Assembly: GCA_963799245.1 (NCBI GenBank)
Contig: CAWCWN010000003.1
Location: forward strand, 806,001 to 870,000
Reading direction: 5' to 3'
Source of the DNA: CAWCWN01 sp963799245
GTDB taxonomy: Bacteria > Chloroflexota > Ktedonobacteria > Ktedonobacterales > Ktedonobacteraceae
Length of the DNA: 64,000 nt
Shown here: piece after piece, positions 52,011 to 61,791 of the stretch
Numbering within the stretch: the stretch's first letter is position 1
Layout: each line of letters begins with the position of its first letter
The notes under the pieces: model-generated
Told to the model about the DNA's origin: nothing
Database searches by the model: none
Seen by the model: the letters and a program-made list of their open reading frames with translations, nothing else
Position numbers and translations under genes: made by a program

Positions 52011-54788
52011 TCACTTGTCACGCTCACCGATGGTGAGTGCCGCCTGCGCGGCAGCTAAACGAGCGACAGGCACGCGGAAGGGCGAACAGCTGACGTAGTC
52101 CAGCCCGATCATATGGCAGAACTCGATGCTGTCGGGATCGCCACCATGCTCACCGCAGATACCCACTTCCAGGTGCGGGTTGGCCTTGCGCCCGTTCTCA
52201 ACGGCCATTTGTACCAGCTGCCCGACGCCGTCGCGGTCAAGGGTCTGGAAAGGATTGACAGGCAGGATCTTGACCCTGCCCTCGATGCCTGGCTCACTCA
52301 AGCCATCGACATACTTGAGCAGGAACTTGCCCTCGGCATCGTCACGGCTGATGCCAAAGGTCGTCTGCGTCAGGTCGTTTGTGCCGAAGCTAAAGAAATC
52401 GGCGACCGGGGCAATCTGGCTGGCGGTCAGGGCTGCGCGCGGCAGCTCAATCATCGTGCCAAACTTATAGTTGACCGCCGTCCCCTCGGCGGTGATCTCC
52501 CTGGCGACCGCCTCAAGCTGGCGGCGCACCTCCTTCAGCTCATTGACATGGCCCACCAGCGGGATCATGATCTTGGGCTGGAGCTTCTTGCCTTCGCGTT
52601 CCAGTTCGCGCGCGGCTTCGAGAATCGCGCGCGTCTGCATGACGTTGATCTCAGGGAAGAGCAGACCCAGGCGGCAGCCGCGCAGGCCGAGCATGGGATT
52701 CATCTCACGCATGGCGCTCACCGCCTCCAGCAGCTTACGCTTTTGCTGCAGTTCCTCTTCGTGGCCGCCCTGGGTCTCCAGGCGCGTGACCTCGACCAGC
52801 AGTTCCTCGTAGGAGGGCAAGAACTCATGCAAGGGCGGGTCGATCAGGCGAATGACCACCGGGTAGCCTTCGCCAGTCTCGGGATCGCGCATGGCATCGA
52901 AGATGCCTTTGAAGTCAGCACGCTGGTAGGGCAGCAACTGATCAAGAGCGGCCTGGCGCTCCTCCCTGCTCTGCGCGAGGATCATTTTCTGTACAATAGG
53001 CAGGCGCTCCTGCTCCATGAACATATGCTCTGTGCGACAGAGACCAATCCCCTGGGCCCCAAAGGTGACGGCGCGCCTGGCATCGCGAGGATAGTCGGCA
53101 TTGGCCCATACTCCGAGGCGGCGGAACTTATCGGCCCAGCTCAGCAGCTGCCTCAGGTCGTCCTCTTTCTCAAAGTCGGCATCAACCGTCGCAATGATGC
53201 CGGCGAAAACTTCGCCGGTAGCGCCATCAATAGAGATGTCGTCACCTTCATGCAGGACAAAATCCGAGTTCACAACACGGAAGAGGTGCTCGGCTTCGTG
53301 GACGCGAATGCCTTCACAGCCAGCGACGCAGGGCAGACCAAGGCCGCGCGCCACCACGGCGGCATGGCTGGTCGCGCCGCCACGAGCGGTAAGAATACCC
53401 TTGGCGACCAGCATGCCATGCACATCGTCAGGGCTGGTCTCCGGGCGTATGAGGACGACGGGAGTTCCGGCTTTCCCCAGAGCCTCAGCACGGTTGGCGT
53501 CGAAGACGGCTTTACCACTGGCCGCGCCCGGAGAGGCATTCAGACCCTTGGCCAGCAAACGCCCCTCTTGCTCGGCCTGCTTTTTCTTGGACTCGTCAAA
53601 ACGCGGCAGCAGCAGTTGATATACCTGGGTGGTATCGGCACGCCTGACGGCTTCCTGTTCCGTAATCAGACCCTCTCTGACCATATCAACAAGAACCTTG
53701 ACGCCGGCCTGGGCACTGCGCTTGCCCGAGCGCGTCTGCAGCATATACAGGTGGCCTTTTTCAACTGTGAATTCCATGTCCTGCATGTCGCGGTAGTGCT
53801 GTTCGAGGCGCTGAGCGATTTCCTGGAACTGCTGGTAAACCTGGGGCAGGTCCTCCTGCAGGCGACTGATCTTCGAAGGAGTACGAATGCCGGCGACGAC
53901 ATCTTCACCCTGGGCATTGAGCAGGTATTCGCCATAGAGCTGTTTTTCACCGGTGCCGGGATCGCGGGTAAAGGCCACACCTGTACCGCTATCATTGCCC
54001 AGGTTACCGAAGACCATGCTCTGGACGTTCACAGCCGTGCCCAGAGAGTGGGAGATTTTATTAAAGTTGCGATAGTCGAAGGCGCGCTTGTTGTTCCATG
54101 AGGAGAAAACGGCCTCGATGGCCTTGTATAACTGCTGGTAGACATCGGTGGGGAAAGGCTCACCGGACTGACGCTCGGCAATCTGCTTAAATTCAACGAC
54201 CAGCTTTTTGAGGTCCGCGGCGGGAATCTCGGCATCGGTCTTGACGCCCGCGCGCTCTTTGTACTGGTCGAGCACGTGTTCAAAGTCCCTGGGCTCCGTG
54301 TCCAGGACAATTTTGCTGAACATCTGGATAAAGCGCCGATAGGCGTCATAGGCGAAGCGCTCATCGCCGGTCAGGGCCGTCAGGCCCTGCACAGTCTCGT
54401 CGTTGATACCAAGGTTGAGCACTGTATCCATCATACCAGGCATGGAGAATTTTGCCCCCGAGCGCACGGAGACCAGCAAGGGATTATCTTTTTGCCCGAA
54501 GTGCTTCCCGGTCTGTTGCTCAACGATTTTCATGGCCGCCAGCGTCTGCTCCCACATCCCCTGGGGGAAGTGCTTGGCAGCCTCGTAATAGGCATTACAG
54601 GCCTCCGTCGTAATGGTGAAACCCGGCGGAACCGGCAGGCCTGCGTTCGTCATTTCAGCTACGCCAGACCCTTTGCCGCCAAGCAATTCACGCATACCGG
54701 CGTTGCCCTCACTAAAAAGATAAACCCATTTGCGCGGCGACATTTTCACCGCGTCTTCCAGCTCTGAGTGTGTAATTTGTTGTGTCAA
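52011..54788 (-). CDS. ppdK: Pyruvate, phosphate dikinase
   Basis: This full-length 925-residue PPDK has an N-terminal ATP-grasp domain (LLGGKGSGVAEMTNAGLPVP; VQSMVFGNLGNDSGTGVAFT), the phosphohistidine swivel (LTARGGATSHAAVVARGLGL, with the phosphorylated His followed by the regulatory Ser/Thr region) and a C-terminal PEP/pyruvate barrel (GIGLCRTEHMF; VGICGEHGGDP with the catalytic Cys). It interconverts pyruvate, ATP and phosphate with PEP, AMP and pyrophosphate. No PPDK regulatory protein gene is next to it. With the glyoxylate genes it would have served growth on acetate or C2 compounds. Confidence 0.95.
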   Translation of the reverse strand: MTQQITHSELEDAVKMSPRKWVYLFSEGNAGMRELLGGKGSGVAEMTNAGLPVPPGFTITTEACNAYYEAAKHFPQGMWEQTLAAMKIVEQQTGKHFGQKDNPLLVSVRSGAKFSMPGMMDTVLNLGINDETVQGLTALTGDERFAYDAYRRFIQMFSKIVLDTEPRDFEHVLDQYKERAGVKTDAEIPAADLKKLVVEFKQIAERQSGEPFPTDVYQQLYKAIEAVFSSWNNKRAFDYRNFNKISHSLGTAVNVQSMVFGNLGNDSGTGVAFTRDPGTGEKQLYGEYLLNAQGEDVVAGIRTPSKISRLQEDLPQVYQQFQEIAQRLEQHYRDMQDMEFTVEKGHLYMLQTRSGKRSAQAGVKVLVDMVREGLITEQEAVRRADTTQVYQLLLPRFDESKKKQAEQEGRLLAKGLNASPGAASGKAVFDANRAEALGKAGTPVVLIRPETSPDDVHGMLVAKGILTARGGATSHAAVVARGLGLPCVAGCEGIRVHEAEHLFRVVNSDFVLHEGDDISIDGATGEVFAGIIATVDADFEKEDDLRQLLSWADKFRRLGVWANADYPRDARRAVTFGAQGIGLCRTEHMFMEQERLPIVQKMILAQSREERQAALDQLLPYQRADFKGIFDAMRDPETGEGYPVVIRLIDPPLHEFLPSYEELLVEVTRLETQGGHEEELQQKRKLLEAVSAMREMNPMLGLRGCRLGLLFPEINVMQTRAILEAARELEREGKKLQPKIMIPLVGHVNELKEVRRQLEAVAREITAEGTAVNYKFGTMIELPRAALTASQIAPVADFFSFGTNDLTQTTFGISRDDAEGKFLLKYVDGLSEPGIEGRVKILPVNPFQTLDRDGVGQLVQMAVENGRKANPHLEVGICGEHGGDPDSIEFCHMIGLDYVSCSPFRVPVARLAAAQAALTIGERDK

Positions 54789-54834
54789 AATATCCTCCCA
54801 AGCATATTACAGCAACATGCTAACGCCCTAACGC

Positions 54835-55386
54835 TCAAACACTCAATACAATACTTCTAGCCCAACGTATAACATGACGCGCGCTCTGGATATAGGTTGC
54901 GGCTTGCTCGGCACTGATCACCTCATCCGCCTCTTCTGGGGGTGTTTCGACATAAAAAGCTTCTGGATGAAACGGTGTCAAACTTGCCATTTTCTCTTAA
55001 ATCTCGGCAGGCGCGCCCACCAGGGCGCCAAGTGCCGCTAAATCATGATCGTACATGGACCTGTGGCCAAAACGCAGGAGGCTGATCGCCTGCGCCGCCT
55101 TCTCTACTGCCTGATTACAAAAGTCGGCACAGGCAAAATGTCGTCCCAGGCCCAGCTCCAGGCTGGCGGTCGCCATGTCCTGGGCGGCTTCAGCAAATAA
55201 TCCTAACGCTCCCTGAATATCGCCGCCCGGCTCAGCGCCTTCAGCATGACCTGCCTTTTGCGCACGAGGCAGTGGAGGTGAGGCCGCGCGCGCTTGGATA
55301 TTAACGCCCTCGATTAATAGTCGCTCCAGTTCATCTGGATTACCGTCATCGAAGTTCGCCGCATCGCCTGTAAACATCTGTGACAT
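54835..55386 (-). pseudogene. HEPN-domain protein interrupted by an in-frame stop
   Basis: The first 129 codons give a HEPN-like helical protein: FAEAAQDMATASLELGLGRH, then FCNQAVEKAAQAI and the RX4H motif in RFGHRSMYDHDL (Arg109 and His114), the RNase signature of HEPN toxins. TAA at 54997-54999 ends the frame. The same frame continues after two codons with ATG at 54990 and a further 51 codons (SLTPFHPEAFYVE, then AATYIQSARHVIRWARSIV), which looks like the missing last helices of the same domain. So one nonsense codon divides the gene. No partner nucleotidyltransferase gene is adjacent. Reinitiation at 54990 could give two pieces. Confidence 0.6.
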
Positions 55387-55638
55387 CCTAACACGATCCT
55401 TGCTTACTTACCCGGGGATCCTCTGTCCCCTGTCGCTCCGCTGAGTACATGCACTTACTGTACAGCTATTCATGCTTACGCTTTGCGTAGGTACCCTGCT
55501 TATATTATTCCCGGGAATGCGCGATGTCAATGCTTCACTTGTGACTGGTCTGTAAACCCTGCCCTTAAGCAACGTGTTAAGGATAAGGGCCGCGCGCAGA
55601 GAAAAGGCAAAAGACGTTTGATTTCGAAAGGAGCCAGC

Positions 55639-56367
55639 ATGTTCTATTCAGTGAGCATTCCTGGTATACTACCAGCACGGGCTACAATAGAAGCTACCGG
55701 GAATACCCATCGAAGAGAGAAGGCATATGTTGGCATGACAGCGGAAAAACCAGCGGATGCTCCAGGTGCCGGCACAACTATATCAGATGACGCAAGCAAG
55801 TTGAGTTTGCTTTATGAGCAGTTCCGGCGCCCAATTCATTCCTTTGTCTTTCGCCTGCTCGGCAACCAGGAAGACTCCGACGACATAACTCAGGAGGTTT
55901 TCGTGCGCGCCTGCACCGCCTGGGACAATTTATCTGACCGCGATCATCTCTCTGCCTGGTTATACCGCATTGCCAGCAACCTATGTGTCGACTTCCTGCG
56001 CAGGCGCAAGCGCATTTCCTGGTGGCCGCTCACCGCTCAAGGATCCAACCATGAGCGTTTTGAGGAGGGAGGGAACAGCGATGGCGCTTCAACCTTCCTC
56101 CCTGATAGCGGAGGTATTCCAGAGATAGCCGAGCGCGAGCATATTCGCCTGACCCTTGCCAGTATGCCGGAAGAATATGCTATCGTGCTTGTCCTGAGCG
56201 CCTCCCAGGGAATCCCTTACCAGGAAATAGCCACCATTGTGGGCATCTCACCCAATGCTGCCGCCACACGTATCTCGCGCGCAAAACGCATGTTCGCCGA
56301 ACAGTACCAGCGGCTCAGTGCAGAGAAGCTCCCAGAGGGTCCAGGAAAAGAGGAGAACAGGCGATGA
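55639..56367 (+). CDS. ECF-type RNA polymerase sigma factor
   Basis: The 242-residue protein has region 2 (LYEQFRRPIHSFVFRLLGNQ, then DDITQEVFVRACTAWDNL and LYRIASNLCVDFLRRRKR) and region 4 (MPEEYAIVLVLSASQGIPYQ, then IVGISPNAAATRISRAKRMF). The linker of about 60 residues between them is long. The start at 55639 (MFYSVSIPG) has AAAGGAG five bases upstream; a later ATG at 55735 (MTAEKP) is a good alternative. The stop overlaps the ATG of the next gene (ATGA), a cognate anti-sigma factor, so the pair is co-regulated. Confidence 0.88.
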   Translation: MFYSVSIPGILPARATIEATGNTHRREKAYVGMTAEKPADAPGAGTTISDDASKLSLLYEQFRRPIHSFVFRLLGNQEDSDDITQEVFVRACTAWDNLSDRDHLSAWLYRIASNLCVDFLRRRKRISWWPLTAQGSNHERFEEGGNSDGASTFLPDSGGIPEIAEREHIRLTLASMPEEYAIVLVLSASQGIPYQEIATIVGISPNAAATRISRAKRMFAEQYQRLSAEKLPEGPGKEENRR

Positions 56368-57443
56368 ATACTTCCGACCACTTCCCTTTGCCCATGCCCG
56401 AGGACGAAATACCACCTCTCCCACTGGCCGATGAGAGCGGGCCTCACGCCTGTACGACAATTCAGCTTTACCTGGCGATCCTGGAAGACCTGCCACCCGC
56501 ACAGGCACAACGCGTACTTGAGCATGCATCTACCTGCAGCCAATGCGGGCCGGTGCTGCACCTGATGCAGCAGAGCGTAAAGGTGCTCGCCAGGCTGCCC
56601 GCCTCCGCGCCCTCCCAGCGCATCGACCAGCTTGTCGGCCAGGCTATTGCAGAACGCGCGCGGCGCGGTATAACGAGGAAGAACGCAGAGAGTTCCGGGC
56701 GCGCGGCACTGCAGGCTGTCGAGCTATTCCCAATCCCGCCAGGGCGATCTACTACACTCGACCAGCAGCAGCCTCTGCGCGCCTGGAGACGAAGACGGGG
56801 CCTGGTAGGAGTTGGCGCGCTGGCACTGGCGGCGGCGCTGGTGCTCGCCCTGCTGGCGACACTGCACCTGGGAGGAGGACTCGCGCCAAATGCTTTTGCC
56901 ATACCTCCCAATCTTTCATGGAGCGGGTATGTGCTCTTCCACAGCGAGACAAAAATTGACGCTGGCGGCGAGCGCTACCAGGTAGATACATATCATGACA
57001 TGAGTACCGGCCGCATGCACGTCGAGACCATCATGCCAGGCAGTATGGACGTGGTCGCGGTAGGTGATGAGCATGCCATGCTCGGCCTGGATATGATGCA
57101 TCACGTAGCGCAGTGGGGGGCCGAGGACTGGAGCGCGGACGACACGGACCTTGACCTGACAGCACTGCGCAGCGACCTCAAAACCGGGCGTGCCGTCTAC
57201 CTTGGTAAGGACTCTTTCCATGGCCAGCCCGTCTACCGCATACGCTATCGCGATGGGCTGGTGCTGCTCCTCGATATGCATTTTCGTCCCGTTAATGTCC
57301 TGCGCGGCGCAAGCGGGCCCGGGACTGGTGAAGCCATGTATAACCAGCTGGAGTTGATGCCAGACTCGCACGTGGCAAGCAGCATGTGGGAAATGAATAT
57401 ACCCAGCGATTTTCGTATGGGGAGACTACCCAACAGGCCATAA
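56364..57443 (+). CDS. Zinc-binding anti-sigma factor with extracellular domain
   Basis: The 359-residue protein has an N-terminal zf-HC2/ZAS-like segment (VLEHASTCSQCGP, with H-x3-C-x2-C), a cytoplasmic linker, one transmembrane helix (LVGVGALALAAALVLALLATL, residues about 150-170) and an extracellular domain of about 180 residues. The latter resembles the lipoprotein-like MucB/RseB or LolA fold (SGYVLFHSETKIDAGGERYQ, YLGKDSFHGQPVYRIRYRDG, VLLLDMHFRPVNVL). It would hold the upstream sigma factor and release it on an envelope signal. ATGA overlap with the sigma gene gives coupled translation. Confidence 0.85.
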   Translation: MNTSDHFPLPMPEDEIPPLPLADESGPHACTTIQLYLAILEDLPPAQAQRVLEHASTCSQCGPVLHLMQQSVKVLARLPASAPSQRIDQLVGQAIAERARRGITRKNAESSGRAALQAVELFPIPPGRSTTLDQQQPLRAWRRRRGLVGVGALALAAALVLALLATLHLGGGLAPNAFAIPPNLSWSGYVLFHSETKIDAGGERYQVDTYHDMSTGRMHVETIMPGSMDVVAVGDEHAMLGLDMMHHVAQWGAEDWSADDTDLDLTALRSDLKTGRAVYLGKDSFHGQPVYRIRYRDGLVLLLDMHFRPVNVLRGASGPGTGEAMYNQLELMPDSHVASSMWEMNIPSDFRMGRLPNRP

Positions 57444-57462
57444 GGGATAGTCACTCCGCATA

Positions 57463-57510
57463 TTGAAGGGCGTCGCGTGGGTATCAACACAACCACGCGA
57501 CGCCCTTCAA
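57463..57510 (+). terminator. Hairpin after the anti-sigma gene
   Basis: A perfect 18-bp stem (TTGAAGGGCGTCGCGTGG and its complement) with a 12-base loop starts 20 bases past the stop codon. No T-run follows. The remaining bases up to 57756 contain no gene, but they include a short run of CTTAC units and the REP-like motif at 57633-57651. Confidence 0.65.
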
Positions 57511-57756
57511 TGTGCAAACGTGATAAAATGAAGGAATACTTAACCTGTTGCCGGTAGCGCTTAAATATCATTACAATCAGATGACTCCCGCTGCGAGCGC
57601 CTATTACCTCATTACCGCTTACTGCTTACCGCTTACCTGCCCCCCGGGCAGGCGGCCGGAGATGGGATCAGGCGCTCGCAGCAGTGGCGTTACTGAGTGC
57701 ATATGGGGTTTACGTATTTCCACAATGGTGTGGCTATGCGAGAGGAGAACACAGTA

Positions 57757-58938
57757 GTGGCAGAACACACGCCTGTCATAGTCGGGGCGGCAAGAACGCC
57801 GACCGGCAAGTTTCTTAGCAATCTTGCCAGTTTCAACGCGCCTCAACTGGGCGCTTTCGCGATAAAAGAGGCCGTACGGCGCGCGGGTATAGCGCCTGAG
57901 ACGATCGAGGAAGTAATCATGGGCATTGTCGTCTCGGCCGGGGTCGGCCAATCACCGGCGCGCCAGGCCGCGCTTCATGCCGGCCTGCCCGACGACATTC
58001 CCGCCTTTAGCGTGAACAAGGTCTGCGGGTCCGGCTTAAAGGCCATTATGCTCGCGGCGCAGGCTATTCGGGCCGGCGATAACCAGGTGTTCGTTGCTGG
58101 CGGTATGGAGAGTATGAGCAATGCCCCCTATCTGCTCACAAAGGCGCGTAGCGGATACCGCATGGGCAATGCAGAGATGATCGACGCAGTTGTGCATGAT
58201 GGCCTGTGGTGTGCCTTCGAGAACATCCATATGGGTAGCGAGGCCGAGATCATCGCAGAAAAATTTGGCGTTACTCGCCAGGAGCAGGACCAGTACTCGC
58301 TGCAAAGCCACCAGCGGGCAGCGGCAGCCACCGCAGCAGGCCGCTTCAGAGAAGAGATTGTGCCGATCGAGGTCAGGCAGAAGAAGGGCACGATAGTAGT
58401 CGACAGCGACGAGCCTATTCGCGGCGACTCTTCCATGGATACCCTGACAAAATTGCTGCCGGCATTTCAGGAGGGCGGCACGATCACGGCAGGCAATGCC
58501 CCGGGTCTGAGCGATGGCGCTTCGGCCACCGTAGTTGTCGCTGCGGAGGTGGCGCAGGCAAATCACCTGACAGTGCTGGCACGTATAACCGGGTATGCCT
58601 GCGCGGCGATTACGCCGCGCTATGTCTTCGCCGCCCCCACCCACGCTGTCAGGCGGCTGCTGGAGCGCACCAATCTGATGCTCAGCGCCTTCGATCTTAT
58701 CGAGGCAAACGAGGCCTTCGCCGCCCAGGCCCTGGCAAACGGGCGCGAATTAGATTGGGATTGGTCGCGCGTCAATGTCAACGGCGGGGCGATCGCCCTT
58801 GGACATCCAATTGGCTCCAGTGGCAGCCGGGTGCTGATTACACTAATACATGAACTGCGCCGCCGCGGTGGTGGGCGCGGGCTGGCAACCCTCTGCCTGG
58901 GAGGCGGTGGGGCCGTGGCAATGTCCGTGGAGGTGTGA
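57757..58938 (+). CDS. Acetyl-CoA acetyltransferase (thiolase)
   Basis: The 393-residue thiolase has the nucleophile in NKVCGSGLKAIMLAAQAI, the basic motif NGGAIALGHPIGSSGSR with the catalytic His and the C-terminal LCLGGGGAVAMSVE (usually C-x-G; here Cys then LGGGG). It condenses two acetyl-CoA to acetoacetyl-CoA or runs the reverse. GTG at 57757 is chosen since GAGGAG lies nine bases upstream and the product then has the normal length. It lies about 145 bases before an isobutyryl-CoA-mutase-like gene, which suggests branched-chain acyl-CoA or butyrate metabolism. Confidence 0.92.
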   Translation: MAEHTPVIVGAARTPTGKFLSNLASFNAPQLGAFAIKEAVRRAGIAPETIEEVIMGIVVSAGVGQSPARQAALHAGLPDDIPAFSVNKVCGSGLKAIMLAAQAIRAGDNQVFVAGGMESMSNAPYLLTKARSGYRMGNAEMIDAVVHDGLWCAFENIHMGSEAEIIAEKFGVTRQEQDQYSLQSHQRAAAATAAGRFREEIVPIEVRQKKGTIVVDSDEPIRGDSSMDTLTKLLPAFQEGGTITAGNAPGLSDGASATVVVAAEVAQANHLTVLARITGYACAAITPRYVFAAPTHAVRRLLERTNLMLSAFDLIEANEAFAAQALANGRELDWDWSRVNVNGGAIALGHPIGSSGSRVLITLIHELRRRGGGRGLATLCLGGGGAVAMSVEV

Positions 58939-59084
58939 GGCGAGTCTCGGCACGCCAGGAATGTGTACAATGTATAGTATTAAAGGAGATTGGAATTCTG
59001 CAGGGCTAGCGCTGTGCGTCGTTTAGGGTGCGCGCATCGCACTGCATCCATCCTTTGAAACTCAATAAAGAGGAGCCGTTAAAC

Positions 59085-60821
59085 ATGCTTGAGCAGAGAG
59101 CGTCGCGGACCAATGAGACGCAAGAAGTCGTAGAGCAGGGCACGCTTTTTGATAAAGCAACCCTGGAGCAGTTGAAAGTCGAGCGCAAGCAATGGGAAGA
59201 AGATGCCGTACAGAAGTCCCAGCAGCGCCTGCCGGAACGTGAGAATCTGATCACCACTTCCAGCGTAGCCATCAAGCGCGTGTATACGCCTCAGGATAAC
59301 GAGAACCTGGACTACAGCCGCGACATCGGGCTACCCGGTGAATATCCATTCACGCGTGGGGTGCAGCCCACCATGTACCGTGCAAAACCATGGACGATGC
59401 GCATGTTCGCAGGCTTTGGTACCGCCGAGGATACCAACAAACGCTTCAAATACCTGCTCTCACAGGGTCAGACAGGCCTCTCGACTGCTTTCGATATGCC
59501 TACGCTCTACGGGTATGATACCGATCATCCCATGGCGGCAGGCGAGTTCGGTAAATGCGGCGTGGCGGTCTCCTCATTAGCCGACATGGAAATACTCTTT
59601 GCTGATCTGCCTCTTGATAAGATCACAACCTCGATGACGATTAATAGTCCGGCCGCGGTCATCTGGGCCATGTACATCGTCAATGCCGAGAAGCACGGCT
59701 TCGACCGGGCCCGGCTGGGCGGCACGCTGCAAAACGATATCCTCAAGGAATATAGCGCGCAAAAGGAGTTTCTCTTCCCACCCGAACCGTCAATGCGCCT
59801 GGTCACGGATACCATCGAATTTGGTACACGCTGCATGCCACGCTGGAATACCATCAGCATCAGCGGTTATCATATCCGCGAGGCGGGAGCTACGGCGGTG
59901 CAGGAATTGGCCTTTACCATCGCCGATGGGCTGGCTTACGTGGACGCGGCCCTTAATCGAGGCCTGAAGATCGACGAGTTCGCGCCGCGGCTCTCCTTCT
60001 TCTTCGATGTGCATAACGACTTCTTTGAGGAGATAGCCAAGTTCCGCGCCGGACGCCGTCTCTGGGCGAAGCTGATGTGCGAACGCTACGGGGCCAGAGA
60101 TCCTCGCTCATGGCTCATGCGCTGTCATGCCCAGACGGCAGGCGTCTCGCTCACAGCACAACAAACCGATAACAATATTATGCGTACAACCATCCAGGCT
60201 CTGGCCGCTGTACTTGGCGGTACCAACTCGCTGCATACCAATTCACTGGATGAGGCCCTGGCACTTCCTACCGAGAAAGCCGTGTTGATCGCCCTGCGCA
60301 CACAACAGATCATTGCGCATGAGAGCGGCGCGCTAAATACCGTTGATCCACTCGGGGGTTCCTACTTCATCGAGGCCTTGACGGACGAGACGGAACGGGC
60401 GGCAATGAACTATATTCAGCGCATCGATGACCTGGGCGGTGTGCTGGCCTGTATTCTTAATGGCTTCTTCCAGCGGGAGATTGCCGAGTCGGCCTATCGT
60501 TATCAACAGGAGATCGATACGCATAAGCGCACCATCGTCGGTGTTAATGATTACATCATGGCAGAAGACATCAGAGTTCCTACACTCTATATCGACCGCG
60601 TCGGGGAGCAGGCACATCTTGAACGACTCAATCACATACGCCGCGAGCGCGATAACGCAGCCGTGAAAAAGGCCCTGGAAAACCTGCGCCGCGCGGCCGA
60701 GGGCAGTGAGAACACCATGCCGGTCATCATCGAAGCCGTAAAGGTCTACGCAACACTGGGCGAGATCATGGACGTCTTCCACTCCGTCTTCGGTGGCTAT
60801 ATGGAACCCGCAGTCTTTTAG
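59085..60821 (+). CDS. icmA: Isobutyryl-CoA mutase-like large subunit
   Basis: The 578-residue protein has the acyl-CoA mutase TIM barrel without a B12-binding domain, which must come from another gene outside the window. Known specificity positions favour isobutyryl-CoA. Where methylmalonyl-CoA mutase has Tyr89 in RQYAG, this protein has Phe108 (RMFAG), and where it has Arg207 in VRNTY, this one has Gln226 (SAQKEF). That Phe/Gln pair is the isobutyryl-CoA mutase signature. The start follows AGAGGAG by nine bases. It would interconvert isobutyryl- and n-butyryl-CoA. Related mutases (2-hydroxyisobutyryl, pivalyl) remain possible. Confidence 0.8.
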   Translation: MLEQRASRTNETQEVVEQGTLFDKATLEQLKVERKQWEEDAVQKSQQRLPERENLITTSSVAIKRVYTPQDNENLDYSRDIGLPGEYPFTRGVQPTMYRAKPWTMRMFAGFGTAEDTNKRFKYLLSQGQTGLSTAFDMPTLYGYDTDHPMAAGEFGKCGVAVSSLADMEILFADLPLDKITTSMTINSPAAVIWAMYIVNAEKHGFDRARLGGTLQNDILKEYSAQKEFLFPPEPSMRLVTDTIEFGTRCMPRWNTISISGYHIREAGATAVQELAFTIADGLAYVDAALNRGLKIDEFAPRLSFFFDVHNDFFEEIAKFRAGRRLWAKLMCERYGARDPRSWLMRCHAQTAGVSLTAQQTDNNIMRTTIQALAAVLGGTNSLHTNSLDEALALPTEKAVLIALRTQQIIAHESGALNTVDPLGGSYFIEALTDETERAAMNYIQRIDDLGGVLACILNGFFQREIAESAYRYQQEIDTHKRTIVGVNDYIMAEDIRVPTLYIDRVGEQAHLERLNHIRRERDNAAVKKALENLRRAAEGSENTMPVIIEAVKVYATLGEIMDVFHSVFGGYMEPAVF

Positions 60822-60848
60822 CGCAACTGCGTATATCCTTTAATACAT

Positions 60849-61763
60849 ATGAAAGGCAGCAAGCGCTTGACCAACCAACTAAAGCAAGGCCTGATCAAGA
60901 GGCGGGCCCTGGCAGATGCAGAGGTGGCAGAGATTGAACAGCTTGCGCACGTGTGCAATACATACGAAAACCTGTCCATGCGCCTAGACTGGATCAAGCT
61001 ACGCTCTCCTTATAACAGCTTTGCCAACGATTTTCTCTATTACCGCGATGGAGCACTTGTGGGTTACCTGGTCCTGGATAGGCATGGCTCGCAGGAGAAA
61101 GAGCTGACGGGCATGGTCCATCCGGCCCACCGCCGCAGAGGCATTTTTACTGCGCTCTTTACCGCCGCACGCCAGGAGTGTAAACAGCGCGGCATACGCC
61201 GGCTGCTGCTGATCTGTGAGCATGCTTCGCCTTCCGGGCTGGCACTCATTACAGCCCTGGGCGCCAGGCATGAGTCCTCGGAACATGAAATGTTGCTGCA
61301 CATGTTGCAGCAACATTTTGCCTGCGATGAACGCCTTTTCTTCCACCAGGCCGGGATGAACGACATAGATGCGCTGGTCACAATTATGCATGAAGATTCC
61401 CGCGATCCCCTGGATGAGTTACAGGCGTTTGTCATCCAGGCATTACAGGAGCCCAATTGCCAGGTCTTTATTGCAAGCCTGGGCGAAGGAAGCGTTAGCT
61501 GTAAAGAACCGGTCGGCTGCCTGAGGCTCTATGAGCTGGCTGACGAGATCGGCATCTATGGCTTTATCGTACGCCCCGCGTACAGGGGACGTGGCTTTGG
61601 CAGACAGATCTTAAGCGAGGCAATCCAGGGTGTTCAGGCCAGAAGCCAGAAACGCATTATGCTTGAGGTCGATACTGAGAACAGCCTGGCCGTCACCCTC
61701 TATCACTCCTGCGGCTTCAAGGTGAGCAGGACCTATGGCTATTATAATCTTGACCTGATATAA
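60849..61763 (+). CDS. Protein with two GNAT acetyltransferase domains
   Basis: The 304-residue protein has an N-terminal GNAT domain (GMVHPAHRRRGIFTALFTAA, acetyl-CoA loop RRRGIF) and a C-terminal one (YGFIVRPAYRGRGFGRQILS, loop RGRGFG, then TLYHSCGFKVSRTYGYY). The second has the full acetyl-CoA motif and typical C-terminal end, so it is the likely active one. Such tandem enzymes resemble mycothiol synthase in layout; with the ino1 gene far upstream this is a tempting but weak link. It lies 28 bases before prmA. Confidence 0.8.
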   Translation: MKGSKRLTNQLKQGLIKRRALADAEVAEIEQLAHVCNTYENLSMRLDWIKLRSPYNSFANDFLYYRDGALVGYLVLDRHGSQEKELTGMVHPAHRRRGIFTALFTAARQECKQRGIRRLLLICEHASPSGLALITALGARHESSEHEMLLHMLQQHFACDERLFFHQAGMNDIDALVTIMHEDSRDPLDELQAFVIQALQEPNCQVFIASLGEGSVSCKEPVGCLRLYELADEIGIYGFIVRPAYRGRGFGRQILSEAIQGVQARSQKRIMLEVDTENSLAVTLYHSCGFKVSRTYGYYNLDLI

Positions 61764-61791
61764 AAAGGATAGAGAGATAGGAATAAGAGCT

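Noticed and set aside
52113..54101. Long plus-strand frame opposite ppdK
   Set aside because: It mirrors ppdK codon structure and has no domain of its own.
57597..57651. Tandem CTTAC-type units as a small satellite
   Set aside because: Only two to three imperfect units are present, too few to call a tandem repeat.
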